From the NCBI GenBank assembly GCA_900539655.1, contig UQCR01000002.1, positions 1 through 64,000 on the forward strand: a stretch of 64,000 nt of DNA. Reading direction: 5' to 3'. Within the stretch, counting starts at the first letter, position 1, and each line of letters starts with the position of its first letter. Source of the DNA: an uncultured Robinsoniella sp. (lineage in GTDB: Bacteria; Bacillota; Clostridia; Lachnospirales; Lachnospiraceae). The position numbers were made by a program, and so were the translations under genes. Positions 34,832 to 43,909 of the stretch are shown piece by piece. Under the pieces are notes generated by a model that was not told the DNA's origin, ran no database searches, and was given only the letters and a program-made list of their open reading frames with translations.

Positions 34832-37429
34832 ATGATTTATGAAAAGGAATATACAAATCAGATTTCATTTCCACTGGGAGGAATTGGTACCGGAAGCGTT
34901 GGGCTATCCGGTACCGGAAGACTGATAGACTGGGAAATATTCGGCAGACCCAATAAACAAAGTTATAACGGATATTCTCATTTTGCAATAAAAGTGGAAA
35001 AAGACGGTAAGGTAATGGATACGCGTATCTTAAATGCTGACCTGGCGCCTCACTATATGGGAGGCGTCAAGACAGAAAATATTCATAGCGGATTCGGTTT
35101 TGGACCGGATCAGATTACTATGGCAGGATTTCCTCATTTTAAAGAGATCCGGTTTGAGGGAGAATTCCCGGTGGCATGCCTTTCATACAGAGATGAACAT
35201 TTCCCCTCAGAGGTAAAGCTTACAGGTTTTAATCCCATGATACCGTCTGATGCGTGGAATTCCTCTATACCTGCTGCATTTTTTGAATTTGAAATTAAAA
35301 ACCCGACGGAAGATAATCTGGATTATATGCTGGCATTTTCCGTTTCCAATCCTACAGGAACCAAAAAAGTACTCCACCGGTATGAAGAAAGAGAGGGTAT
35401 TCGTCATCTGAAGTTGGACTGTAACGAATATGCCAAAGAGGACTATCATTACGGCAATCTCTGCATATCCACAGACTGTGAAGACACCAGCTGCCAGGAA
35501 TACTGGTACCGTGGAGGGTGGAGCGACGGTGTGGAAATGTTCTGGAATGATCTGACCAAGAGCGGTAAATTAAAAAACAGAAGATATGAATCAGATTATA
35601 CAGTAAATCAGCAGGTAGTACATGACGTGGGAACTCTGGCGGCACATGTTCATATTCCGGCAGGACAAGCAAAGAAAATAAGGTTTGTCCTCTCATGGTA
35701 TTATCCGAACATAGTGAAAAGCTGGGAAGTTAAATATCATCCCGAAAAGAGTATGGAAGATATGCCGGTCTGGAGAAACTATTATGCCTCCATGTTTTCG
35801 TCATCCTGTGCATGTGCCTGTTATGCTTTAAAAAACTTTGACAGCTTAATGAACCGGACTCAGCTTTTTAAAAATACCTTGTTTTGCTCCAGTCTGCCGA
35901 AAGAAGAGCTGGATGCGGTGGCATCGAACTTGTCTACGTTAAAGTCAGCAGCCGTTCTGCGTTTGACCGATGGATCTTTCTACGGGTTTGAAGGATGCAT
36001 TGAGGATGCGGGATGCTGTGAGGGATCCTGCCAGCACGTATGGAATTATGCCTATGCCCTGCCGTTTCTGTTTCCTGAATTGGAGCGGAGTATGCGTGAC
36101 CTGGAGCTAAAATACAGCATGGCAGCAGACGGGCGTATGGGATTCAGACTGCAGCTGCCTCTTGGCACACCACCTGCAGACTTCCGTGCCTGTGTTGACG
36201 GACAAATGGGATTTGTTATAAAAGTATATCGGGAGTGGAAAATATCCGGTGATGATAAATGGCTTAGAGATAGCTGGCAAGGGGTGATAAAGGCCCTGGA
36301 GTACGCCTGGAGCGAAGATAATGAAGATCTGTGGGATGAGGGTTGTACCGGAGTACTGAGAGGCAGGCAGCATCATACGCTGGATATGGAGTTGTTCGGA
36401 GCCAATTCCTGGCTGCAGGGATTTTACCTGTGCGCATTAAAAGCGGCAAGTGCTATGGCAAAATATCTGGGGGATACCGGGCGGGCAGAACGATACCAGA
36501 AAATTTTCCAGAAAGGTAAAGCGTGGACAGACAGCAATTTGTTCAATGGCGGATACTACTGCCAGGATATTATACTTTCGGACCAGTCTGTGCTGGAACC
36601 CTTTAAAGATCAGGCATGCCTGTTTGGAGATGGTACCATGGACATCTACTGGAATGAGGAAAACAGGGAGATAAAATACCAGATTGGGGAAGGCTGCATG
36701 ATAGACCAGGTTATCGGACAGTGGCATGCCAACAACTGCGGTCTGGGAGAAATATTCAACGAAGAACAGACAAAGGAATCCCTAAAAAGCATATATCGGC
36801 ATAACTATCACAAATCTATGAGAGAAATCGCCAATCCATGGAGGCTGTATAACCTGAATGATGAAGGCGGCACCATGATCTGTACCTGGCCGGAAAGTAA
36901 ACAAAGGCCTGCCATTCCACTGACTTACAACAGCGAAACTATGCATGGATATGAGTATCAGTTTGCCTGCCATCTGGCACAGATGGGAATGTGGGATGAA
37001 AGCCATCAGGTAGTAAAAGCAGTTCGGGATAAATACGATGGTTATAAGAGAAATCCTTACAATGAGATCGAGTGCGGAAGTAATTATGCGAGAAGCATGG
37101 CCAGCTATGGACTGCTCCTGGCATATGGGGGTTTCTGTTATGATATGGCAAAAGGGATGGTTGGCTTTTATCCGAGGACGGATGTGGATAAATATGAGAC
37201 ATTTTGGAGCCTGGACGGAGCCTGGGGAAGATTTTGCTGTAAAGGGAGCAGAATGGAATTTCAGGTTATGGAGGGCAGTATTATGATAAAAGAATTTCGC
37301 TGGGGATGGCTGAAAGGAAAACAGGCAGACGGGTGCAGTGCCGGGACCTGGAGACAGGAAGAAGAACGAATATACCTGGAAGAAATGCTGAAGGAGGGCG
37401 GACAGCTTCTGATTACTTGTGCAGAGTGA
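34832..37429 (+). CDS. GH116 family glycoside hydrolase
   Basis: An 865-residue protein with the two-domain layout of GH116 (GBA2-like) retaining enzymes. The N-terminal beta domain begins ISFPLGGIGTGSVGLSGTGRLIDWEIFGRP. The C-terminal alpha barrel carries the likely nucleophile E397 in EGSCQHVWNYAYALPFLFPELE and the likely acid/base D518 in HTLDMELFGANSWLQGFYL. Family activities include beta-glucosidase, beta-xylosidase and glucosylceramidase. There is no signal peptide, so it acts in the cytoplasm on imported substrate, in line with the two permease genes directly upstream. A shared terminator follows. Residue assignments are by motif comparison from memory. Confidence 0.85.
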   Translation: MIYEKEYTNQISFPLGGIGTGSVGLSGTGRLIDWEIFGRPNKQSYNGYSHFAIKVEKDGKVMDTRILNADLAPHYMGGVKTENIHSGFGFGPDQITMAGFPHFKEIRFEGEFPVACLSYRDEHFPSEVKLTGFNPMIPSDAWNSSIPAAFFEFEIKNPTEDNLDYMLAFSVSNPTGTKKVLHRYEEREGIRHLKLDCNEYAKEDYHYGNLCISTDCEDTSCQEYWYRGGWSDGVEMFWNDLTKSGKLKNRRYESDYTVNQQVVHDVGTLAAHVHIPAGQAKKIRFVLSWYYPNIVKSWEVKYHPEKSMEDMPVWRNYYASMFSSSCACACYALKNFDSLMNRTQLFKNTLFCSSLPKEELDAVASNLSTLKSAAVLRLTDGSFYGFEGCIEDAGCCEGSCQHVWNYAYALPFLFPELERSMRDLELKYSMAADGRMGFRLQLPLGTPPADFRACVDGQMGFVIKVYREWKISGDDKWLRDSWQGVIKALEYAWSEDNEDLWDEGCTGVLRGRQHHTLDMELFGANSWLQGFYLCALKAASAMAKYLGDTGRAERYQKIFQKGKAWTDSNLFNGGYYCQDIILSDQSVLEPFKDQACLFGDGTMDIYWNEENREIKYQIGEGCMIDQVIGQWHANNCGLGEIFNEEQTKESLKSIYRHNYHKSMREIANPWRLYNLNDEGGTMICTWPESKQRPAIPLTYNSETMHGYEYQFACHLAQMGMWDESHQVVKAVRDKYDGYKRNPYNEIECGSNYARSMASYGLLLAYGGFCYDMAKGMVGFYPRTDVDKYETFWSLDGAWGRFCCKGSRMEFQVMEGSIMIKEFRWGWLKGKQADGCSAGTWRQEEERIYLEEMLKEGGQLLITCAE

Positions 37430-37464
37430 TGATTTGAAATAGAAGGTGCTGGCAAAATTTTATA

Positions 37465-37504
37465 AAATAAAAGGAAGACGAGGTCGCGTCTTCCTTTTAT
37501 TATT
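37465..37504 (+). terminator. Bidirectional terminator between GH116 and the yesN-like gene
   Basis: AAAAGGAAGACG/CGTCTTCCTTTT with a 6-nt loop, flanked by A- and T-runs on both sides. The T-run overlaps the stop of the convergent gene. Confidence 0.85.
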
Positions 37505-38753
37505 CTTCAATCAGTTTTACCCTCCGGTAATCGGTGGGCGTAAATCCTGTCATTTTTTTGAATACATGATTAAAATAGCGGTAATTCTGGTAGCCGACCA
37601 ATTCCGCAATATCTACTACACGCATGCCTGGGGTATTTAACAGCTCACAGGCTTTTTCGATACGCACTTTGGTGAGGTATACGGAAAAATTCATGCCCAG
37701 ATTCTGGGAGAACAGGCTGGACAGATAATTATAGGAAATAAAAATGCGGTCTGCTACATCCTGCAGGCTCAGATCTTCCGGATAGTGAAGTGTAATATAA
37801 GCCGTTGCCTTCTCCAGCAATTCCAGTGTTGAGACTGATCCGGAAGCTGATTCTTCAAACGAGTGCTCTGCTTTAGGCGATGGGGATACAGTGTTTAAAT
37901 GGGATAGTGCAGTCTGATATGCCTGTGGACAGGAAAAAATATCCTCCATAACGCCACCTTCACATACCGTTACTTTTGATTTCAAAACGCTGTTTAATTT
38001 ATGGGCTGCTTTTGACAGAACGTCCATAACCTCCACATAGGTACAGTGGGTTAACGGAAAAATAATTAATATCTGATCCTTGCATAAAAAAATTTCAGTA
38101 TTTGTAATTCGTTCCAGAAGTTCATTTAAAATATTATTGCTGCAAAACAAGAGCAGGTCGCTATCCACAGCATTTACAGGGTTGTGGGTAAATTCAAAAT
38201 CCAGCACAAACAAGGCGCATGTGGATAGAAGATGCCCGGACTGGAGACTTATCAGGTCATTTTTCGTACAGGCATGATAGTGGAACAATAATGATATCAC
38301 TGCCTGCTGCCGCAGTGTGGGGAGATTGCCGATGAAGTTTTCATAATATGCATTTAGGGCGGCTGTATTCTGCCGTTCCAGATCGATTTTCCTGGCGGCA
38401 CTTCCCAGAGCTTCCGCCAGATCGTCTCTGGAACAGGGTTTTAACAGATAGTTGGTGATGCCAAGACGGATGGCGGTTCTGGCATAATTAAAATCATCGT
38501 AGCCGGTTAGTATGATGATTTTGGTATTGGGGCAGCGTTTCACCAATTGTTCAGACAGCATCAGGCCGTCCATAACCGGCATTTTAATATCCGTCAGAAT
38601 TATATCCGGGGAAGTATCCCCCAGATGGTCGAGGCATTCCCGGCCGTTGGCATAAACGCCGTCTACCTGAAAATCCGTGAGGTTTTTGCGGATAGTTGCA
38701 GCAATGGTATTGGCTATAAACTGCTGATCCTCTACGATGATAACGCTATACAT
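37500..38753 (-). CDS. YesN-type response regulator (receiver plus AraC DNA-binding domain)
   Basis: A 417-residue regulator. The receiver domain (1-120) has the phospho-acceptor D55 in IILTDIKMPVMDGL, preceded by IIVEDQ and followed by a conserved K in NYLLKPCS. The C-terminal AraC domain (about 315-415) has two HTH motifs (SLQDVADRIFISYNYLSSLFSQNLGMNFSVYLTKVRIEKA and VVDIAELVGYQNYRYFNHVFKKMTGFTPTDYRR). Such regulators usually activate nearby ABC sugar importers, so the permease-GH116 operon is the natural target. It overlaps the kinase gene by 8 bp. AGGAGG is 9 nt before the ATG. Confidence 0.92.
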   Translation of the reverse strand: MYSVIIVEDQQFIANTIAATIRKNLTDFQVDGVYANGRECLDHLGDTSPDIILTDIKMPVMDGLMLSEQLVKRCPNTKIIILTGYDDFNYARTAIRLGITNYLLKPCSRDDLAEALGSAARKIDLERQNTAALNAYYENFIGNLPTLRQQAVISLLFHYHACTKNDLISLQSGHLLSTCALFVLDFEFTHNPVNAVDSDLLLFCSNNILNELLERITNTEIFLCKDQILIIFPLTHCTYVEVMDVLSKAAHKLNSVLKSKVTVCEGGVMEDIFSCPQAYQTALSHLNTVSPSPKAEHSFEESASGSVSTLELLEKATAYITLHYPEDLSLQDVADRIFISYNYLSSLFSQNLGMNFSVYLTKVRIEKACELLNTPGMRVVDIAELVGYQNYRYFNHVFKKMTGFTPTDYRRVKLIEE

Positions 38754-40545
38754 GGTCTGTTTCCTCCTGTAGTGTTTTCGTGACCGGCAGTTCCAACAGG
38801 ATGCAGGTACCGGAATTTATCCGGGATTCTATCTTAAATGACATCCGGGTGCCGTAATAAATTTGCAGTCGATGCAGAATATTGGGAATGGCATAACCTT
38901 TTTCAGCAGCTGCAGGATCTTCAGTGGATGCCGTATCCGAAGATAAAAGCCTGTTTATGGCTGATTCATCCATACCTTTACCGTTGTCCAAAATGGAGAT
39001 AGACACCGTTTCGATGTGGTCGGTAATGGTAACCGTAAGACGGGGGTTTTCCATATTATCATCTAAACCGTGTACGATTGCATTTTCTATCAGCGGCTGC
39101 AACAGAAAGCGGGGAAGGTAAGTGCTTTTAATAGAATCCGGAACCGTTAAAGTATAGGAGAGGCGTTCTGACATCAGTGACTTCTGAAGAGTCAGATAAC
39201 AGCTTAAAAATTCAGTTTCTTTTTCATAGGAGATAAAGGAGTTTCCTTTATTTAAAGAGATGCGGAATAACCTGGAGAGTGAATATACCAGTTCCGCTAT
39301 TTCATCCTGATCATAAGCGATGGCTTTCCAGTAGAGTAAATCCAGTGTATTATAAAGAAAATGAGGATTTATCTGAGTCTGGAGAGCGGCAAGCTGAGCC
39401 TTCTGCTCCTGTATCTTTATTTCATAATTCTGCTGAATCAACTCCCGGATACGATTAACCATCTGGTTATAGCCTTCGGTTAACTGTCCGATTTCATCGT
39501 TGTATTTGATTTCTACCTGCTGATCGAAATCACCTGTCTGGAAATGCTGGATGGAGTACAGGAGTTTCTTCATTGGGGAAGTAACGGCAGAAGTAATCAG
39601 GGATGCAATCAGGATAAAGACAGTGATGGCGGCAACTGCAATCAGGATGATATAAGTAATAGTATTAGAAAGGGAAGGTGCTGCCTGGTGAGATAAATCT
39701 GTATAATAAGTGATCGTCCAGTTAAGAGAGTTCTCCTTCGTGATACATTTCAGATATCGGATGTCCTGAGACTTTTCGTATGAGATTTCCGTACTCTGCT
39801 CTGTAGATTCCGAAAAGTCAGGTTCTTTCATGCCATACTGGTAAAGCGGGCGTCCTTTGGAGTCCGTCATGGTAAGACCGCTGACATTAGTGTCAATCAC
39901 AGACTTGCATTGGGCATCAAAAGTGGATGTATTGATTCCAAGGAGCAGATATCCAAGGAGGTTAAACCGGTCCTGGGTATCTTTAATGGTACGGATGTAT
40001 AGGATCTTATCCTGCACGTTGTTACTTAAAATGGATGTGTCACCTGCAGGCATGGGATAACATGCAAAATCATAGTCATTTTGAATAAAGTCCAAAAAGG
40101 AGTCAGTTTTAACCAGATCCGCATATGGTGTTAGCCCAAAGCTGGTATCCGTAGTGATATAATACCCATTGCTTAAATTCGACTGGTTTATCACACCTGC
40201 AAAGCTAAAATTATTCTTAGACATAATCGTTGTGAATAAAAAATCATGAAGGTAGGCATCTGTTGTTGTGCCTGTATTTACCGGACGGTCAGCCAGAATA
40301 TTAAGCAGGGTGCGGTTTAAATATGGCGTGGAAGACATATCAAGAAGATAGGACTGGAGATTGTCAATGTAATTGTTGAACTGGTTTGTGATCTCCATAT
40401 GGGATGCTTCCAATTGCCGGTTGATTTCTTTTTGTGCATTTCGAATAGATACAAAGCTAAAAATGACACTGTACAATATGATAATAAAGGTCATGGCAAG
40501 AACGACTTTAAATCTCAGGCCCAAGCTGCGGTACCGTTTTTTCAT
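38746..40545 (-). CDS. YesM-type sensor histidine kinase
   Basis: A 599-residue membrane kinase. Two membrane segments (about 12-32 and 295-318) enclose a sensor domain of roughly 260 residues. A HAMP region (SPMKKLLYSIQHFQTGDFDQQVEIKYNDEIGQLTEGYNQMVNRI) follows, then the His_kinase domain with the phospho-histidine in QINPHFLYNTLDLLYW and a HATPase_c domain (LLQPLIENAIVHGL, ILDNGKGM). It is the partner of the downstream YesN-type regulator, with which it overlaps. The sensed signal is probably a sugar bound outside the cell. AAAGGAG precedes the ATG. Confidence 0.93.
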   Translation of the reverse strand: MKKRYRSLGLRFKVVLAMTFIIILYSVIFSFVSIRNAQKEINRQLEASHMEITNQFNNYIDNLQSYLLDMSSTPYLNRTLLNILADRPVNTGTTTDAYLHDFLFTTIMSKNNFSFAGVINQSNLSNGYYITTDTSFGLTPYADLVKTDSFLDFIQNDYDFACYPMPAGDTSILSNNVQDKILYIRTIKDTQDRFNLLGYLLLGINTSTFDAQCKSVIDTNVSGLTMTDSKGRPLYQYGMKEPDFSESTEQSTEISYEKSQDIRYLKCITKENSLNWTITYYTDLSHQAAPSLSNTITYIILIAVAAITVFILIASLITSAVTSPMKKLLYSIQHFQTGDFDQQVEIKYNDEIGQLTEGYNQMVNRIRELIQQNYEIKIQEQKAQLAALQTQINPHFLYNTLDLLYWKAIAYDQDEIAELVYSLSRLFRISLNKGNSFISYEKETEFLSCYLTLQKSLMSERLSYTLTVPDSIKSTYLPRFLLQPLIENAIVHGLDDNMENPRLTVTITDHIETVSISILDNGKGMDESAINRLLSSDTASTEDPAAAEKGYAIPNILHRLQIYYGTRMSFKIESRINSGTCILLELPVTKTLQEETDHV

Positions 40546-40577
40546 TGGCAGGCTCCTTTCACTGCAGTTATGCAGCG

Positions 40578-41387
40578 TTATCGGTCGGCAGGCGGTTCCA
40601 CGATCAGAACCTGTACGCCATTATTCTGCAGCGTTTCCAGCAGTTCTCCTGTAATGCCGGAATCGGTAATCAGGGTAAAGCCTTCCCGTAACCGAGTGAG
40701 CTGTACAAAGCTTTTTTTTCCAAACTTCGTAGAATCGGCAACGACCACTATATGCCTGGAAGATTCAAGTACAGCAGTAAAAGTTCCGGCTTCAATATAG
40801 TTATAGTTATAAATAATCCCGTTCTCGTCAATCGTGGCAGCACCGATAAAGGCATAGTCAAATGAAAAACTGCGGATCATATTTTCAGCAACATGCCCCA
40901 CCGCATTCAGGGAGGGAAGAATCAGCTGTCCGCCGATTGAGATTACCGTATAGTCCGGGTGATTGGCCAATACCTGTGAGACACTTACATTGTCGGTTAC
41001 CAGTGTGGCAGACCCCAGGGGAAAGTTCATCTGGAGCGCCATACAGTATAGGGTGGTGCCCGATGCAATGTAGACAGAACTGCATCCGGTCCCCAGACTG
41101 GCGCTGTGGAGATATTGGGATGCGGCATGTCCCAGCGCCATTTTTAATTCATGATTGTTGTTCAGTCTGGTCTGGAAAGGTGCATCACTAATTAAGGAAG
41201 CGGATGCCTGTACCAGAGTGGCGCCGCCGTGATGGCGGATCACTTTTTTATCATCTTCCAGTGCCTGCAGATCCCTTCGGATCGTCATATCAGACACATG
41301 AAATTCCGTACACAGTTCTAATACGCTGGCAGTGCCGTCATGAAGACGCATATATTCCAGGATCTGTTCTGTTCGTTTATTTTTCAT
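40578..41387 (-). CDS. DeoR-family transcriptional regulator
   Basis: A 269-residue repressor. The winged HTH is at the N-terminus (RTEQILEYMRLHDGTASVLELCTEFHVSDMTIRRDLQALEDDKKVIRHHGGATLV, about 4-58). The C-terminal DeoRC sugar-phosphate sensor has YIASGTTLYCMALQM and TLVTDN, plus VVADSTKFGKKSFVQL. It lies 33 bp upstream of the YesM gene on the same strand and is divergent from the aldolase operon. That position, and the putative operators in the shared gap, suggest it controls the galactitol/tagatose-type genes, with a sugar phosphate as inducer. Confidence 0.9.
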   Translation of the reverse strand: MKNKRTEQILEYMRLHDGTASVLELCTEFHVSDMTIRRDLQALEDDKKVIRHHGGATLVQASASLISDAPFQTRLNNNHELKMALGHAASQYLHSASLGTGCSSVYIASGTTLYCMALQMNFPLGSATLVTDNVSVSQVLANHPDYTVISIGGQLILPSLNAVGHVAENMIRSFSFDYAFIGAATIDENGIIYNYNYIEAGTFTAVLESSRHIVVVADSTKFGKKSFVQLTRLREGFTLITDSGITGELLETLQNNGVQVLIVEPPADR

Positions 41388-41432
41388 AAGGGCTTCAGTT
41401 CCTTTCTTTATTTCTAGAAAGTGTTTTCAGAT

Positions 41433-41461
41433 ATTATAATATGAGACAGAAGAAAATACAA
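41433..41461 (-). promoter_or_regulatory. Promoter of the DeoR gene
   Basis: On the minus strand TTGTAT-17 bp-TATAAT, about 45 nt before the start codon. Confidence 0.6.
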
Positions 41462-41475
41462 GAGTATTCCATGTA

Positions 41476-41485
41476 TTTATGTTCG
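41476..41485. promoter_or_regulatory. DeoR-type operator half-site, left copy
   Basis: TTTATGTTCG is the exact reverse complement of the site at 41653-41662. It contains ATGTTCG, the half-site of GlpR-type DeoR repressors. It lies upstream of the deoR promoter. Confidence 0.5.
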
Positions 41486-41607
41486 AAAACAAAAATAATC
41501 AAACAAAATCCTGCTAAAATCCGAAATACAATGGAAATAATAGTAAAAAACAAACAGAAATATGTTTGAATGCAAAAAATAAATAACAGAAATGGAACAA
41601 AATTCGC

Positions 41608-41637
41608 TTGACAAATAAGCACGTCTGTGATTATATT
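41608..41637 (+). promoter_or_regulatory. Promoter of the aldolase-dehydrogenase operon
   Basis: TTGACA-18 bp-TATATT, followed at once by the putative operator at 41653. Confidence 0.6.
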
Positions 41638-41642
41638 ATGAT

Positions 41643-41662
41643 ATAAACATAACGAACATAAA
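41643..41662. promoter_or_regulatory. DeoR-type operator, right copy
   Basis: AAACATAACGAACATAAA directly follows the -10 box, near the transcription start. CGAACATAAA is the mirror of the left site 177 bp away, and AACGAACATA fits the right half of the GlpR consensus. Two linked sites would allow looping or joint control of both divergent promoters. Confidence 0.5.
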
Positions 41663-41748
41663 TCAGACATTTATTAAACATGAAAATTTACGGTAATTCG
41701 AGGAATATGGTTGGCACGCGCAGATAAGGCGCAGAATAGGAGGAAATT

Positions 41749-42597
41749 ATGCCATTAGTTACAAGTAAGCAGATGCTGTTAGATGCTCAGGCTGGAGGAT
41801 ATGCGGTAGGTGCATTTAATGCGGAAAATATGGAAATGGTGCAGGCAGTTATTGCTGCAGCTGAGGAATTAAAGGCTCCGGTAATGATACAGACAACGCC
41901 ATCAACGGTTAAATACGCAAGCCTTGATACATATCTCGCCAATGTTGCGGCAATTGCAAAAAAAGCTAGTGTACCCGTATGCATGCACCTGGATCATGGA
42001 AGCAGTTTTGAACTGGCAATGCAGGCGCTTCGTACCGGCTATACATCTATTATGATCGACGGATCCCACAGTGTTTTCGAGGAAAATATCGCACTCACAA
42101 AACGGGTTGTGGATGCCTGTGCACCTTCTGATGTGCCTGTTGAGGCAGAACTTGGAAAAGTAGGTGGAAAAGAAGATGATCTGGACGGCGGAGCCGGCGG
42201 ATATACCGTACCGGAAGAAGCAAAAGAATTCGTAGAGAAAACAGGTGTCGGTTCTCTGGCTGTGGCTATCGGAACGGCACATGGAGTTTATTCCGGAATT
42301 CCTAAGCTGGATCTGGACCGTTTAAGTGAAATCCGTAAGCTGGTATCTATTCCTCTGGTACTGCACGGAGCATCCGGATTATCCGATGAGGCTGTACAGG
42401 AGAGTATCAAACGCGGTATCTGTAAAGTGAATTTTGCAACAGAACTTCGTATTGCATATACAGAAGGTGTGAAAAAAGTGCTGGCAGATGCTCCGGATAC
42501 TTTTGATCCGAAAAAGTATGGTGCAGCGGGACGTGAAAATGTAAAACAGCTTGTAATGAATCGTATTAAAGTATGTCAAAGCAACGGAAAAGCATAA
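41749..42597 (+). CDS. Class II ketose-bisphosphate aldolase (GatY/KbaY-like)
   Basis: A 282-residue zinc aldolase of the FBA class II family. The zinc ligands sit in MHLDHGSS (about 81-88), AELGKVGGKEDD (about 133-144), IGTAHGVYSG and LHGASGLS; the phosphate loop NFATELRIAYT follows. Its size and the genes next to it (galactitol-1-phosphate dehydrogenase and a PfkB kinase) favour tagatose-1,6-bisphosphate as substrate, giving dihydroxyacetone phosphate and glyceraldehyde-3-phosphate. Fructose-1,6-bisphosphate is the main alternative. AGGAGG precedes the ATG. The gene lies behind the DeoR-controlled promoter. Confidence 0.87.
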   Translation: MPLVTSKQMLLDAQAGGYAVGAFNAENMEMVQAVIAAAEELKAPVMIQTTPSTVKYASLDTYLANVAAIAKKASVPVCMHLDHGSSFELAMQALRTGYTSIMIDGSHSVFEENIALTKRVVDACAPSDVPVEAELGKVGGKEDDLDGGAGGYTVPEEAKEFVEKTGVGSLAVAIGTAHGVYSGIPKLDLDRLSEIRKLVSIPLVLHGASGLSDEAVQESIKRGICKVNFATELRIAYTEGVKKVLADAPDTFDPKKYGAAGRENVKQLVMNRIKVCQSNGKA

Positions 42598-42697
42598 TTA
42601 GCAGGAATTCTATAAATGGCTGAGAGAAAATATAAGGAGAAGGGAAATGCCACAGCTTATTTCCAGCCTGTTTAAAAGTGGCGAGTGGGCTTGAATT

Positions 42698-43747
42698 ATG
42701 AAAGCAGGAGTTGTATACGCAAAAAATGATATTCGTTATGATGATATTGAGAAACCATCTGCAGGACCTGGAAAAGTCCTGATAAAAGTTAAGTATACCG
42801 GTATCTGTGGTTCTGATGTACCGCGGGTAAATGGAGATGCATGCCATTTCTTCCCAAATGTACTGGGACATGAATTTTCCGGAACAGTTGAAGAGACAGG
42901 CGAGGGAGTAACTTCTTTAAAACCGGGAGACCGGGTGGCAGGCGTACCCCTTGTTCCTTGCATGAAATGTGAAGACTGCCAGAAGGGAAATTATTCACTG
43001 TGCAAACACTATAGCTTTATCGGTTCCAGAGAATACGGCAGTTTTGCCCAGTATGTAGTTGTACCCGAAAAAAATGCTGTTAAGTTTGAAGACGAAGTAA
43101 GCTTTGAGCAGGGTGCATTTTTTGAACCGGCAACGGTAGCACTTCATGGTTTGCAGCGCTGTGAATATACAGGGGGTAAAACCGTAGCGATTTTGGGCGG
43201 CGGTACAATCGGGATGCTGACCATGCAGTGGGCTAAGATATTTGGTGCCGCAAAAGTAGTTGTATTTGATATAGCAAAGGAACGTTTGGAGCTGGGAACC
43301 CGCTTGGGTGCGGATGCAGTTATCAATACGCTGGAAGAAGATTACATACAGCAGGCAATGGCACTGATTGACGGAAAGGGATATGACTATGTGTACGAAA
43401 CAGCGGGCAATACCATCACCATGAAGATGGCATTCCAACTTGCTGCAAACAAAGCGGAAGTGTGCTTCATCGGTACTCCGACACAAGAATTGTCTTTTAC
43501 AGTCAGCGAGTGGGAGAATATGAACCGGAAAGAATTTAAGCTTACCGGATCCTGGATGTCCTATAGTGCACCATTCCCGGGTAAAGAATGGGAATTGACG
43601 GCACATTATTTTAAAACAGGCCAGTTAAAGTTTGATGATTCATTTATTTATAAAAAGCTGGGGCTCAGCCAGATTGCAGACGCATTTGAAATGTTTAAAA
43701 CACCAGGCGCGGTAAAGGGGAAAATTTTGATTGACAGCGAAGCTTAG
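42698..43747 (+). CDS. Zinc alcohol dehydrogenase, galactitol-1-phosphate 5-dehydrogenase type
   Basis: A 349-residue medium-chain dehydrogenase. Catalytic zinc ligands are in TGICGSDVPR (C37) and LGHEFSG, and the structural zinc cysteines in CMKCEDCQKGNYSLC. The NAD fold is VAILGGGTIGMLTMQWAKIFGA. The stretches GSDVPR, FIGSREYGSFAQYVVV and GSWMSYSAPFPGKEWE match GatD of E. coli closely, which oxidises galactitol-1-phosphate to tagatose-6-phosphate. It sits 100 bp after the aldolase gene. Other polyol phosphates are possible. No PTS galactitol importer is nearby. A fragment of the MITE-like element follows the stop. Confidence 0.85.
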   Translation: MKAGVVYAKNDIRYDDIEKPSAGPGKVLIKVKYTGICGSDVPRVNGDACHFFPNVLGHEFSGTVEETGEGVTSLKPGDRVAGVPLVPCMKCEDCQKGNYSLCKHYSFIGSREYGSFAQYVVVPEKNAVKFEDEVSFEQGAFFEPATVALHGLQRCEYTGGKTVAILGGGTIGMLTMQWAKIFGAAKVVVFDIAKERLELGTRLGADAVINTLEEDYIQQAMALIDGKGYDYVYETAGNTITMKMAFQLAANKAEVCFIGTPTQELSFTVSEWENMNRKEFKLTGSWMSYSAPFPGKEWELTAHYFKTGQLKFDDSFIYKKLGLSQIADAFEMFKTPGAVKGKILIDSEA

Positions 43748-43749
43748 AA

Positions 43750-43787
43750 GTGGCGCACGGTTGTCAGAAAGCAATTTTAAATACGCT
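43750..43787 (+). repeat. Right-end fragment of the MITE-like element
   Basis: GTGGCGCACGGTTGTCAGAA... to ATACGCT matches the right end of the element at 23211-23368 and the fragment at 13189. It begins 3 nt after the dehydrogenase stop. Confidence 0.5.
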
Positions 43788-43817
43788 TAAGCGCGTTATA
43801 TAATAGATAGGTAACAG

Positions 43818-43849
43818 AAGGGCTGTGGCTGTGTGCACAGCCTTTCTTA
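43818..43849 (+). terminator. Terminator or attenuator between the dehydrogenase and PfkB genes
   Basis: GGCTGTG/CACAGCC with an 8-nt loop, followed by TTTCTTAT. It may partly reduce expression of the downstream kinase gene. Confidence 0.6.
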
Positions 43850-43909
43850 TAGGAAAAAATGATCAGTGAAGTATGTATATAGGGCATATACACGGAATAG
43901 GAGGAAAAA

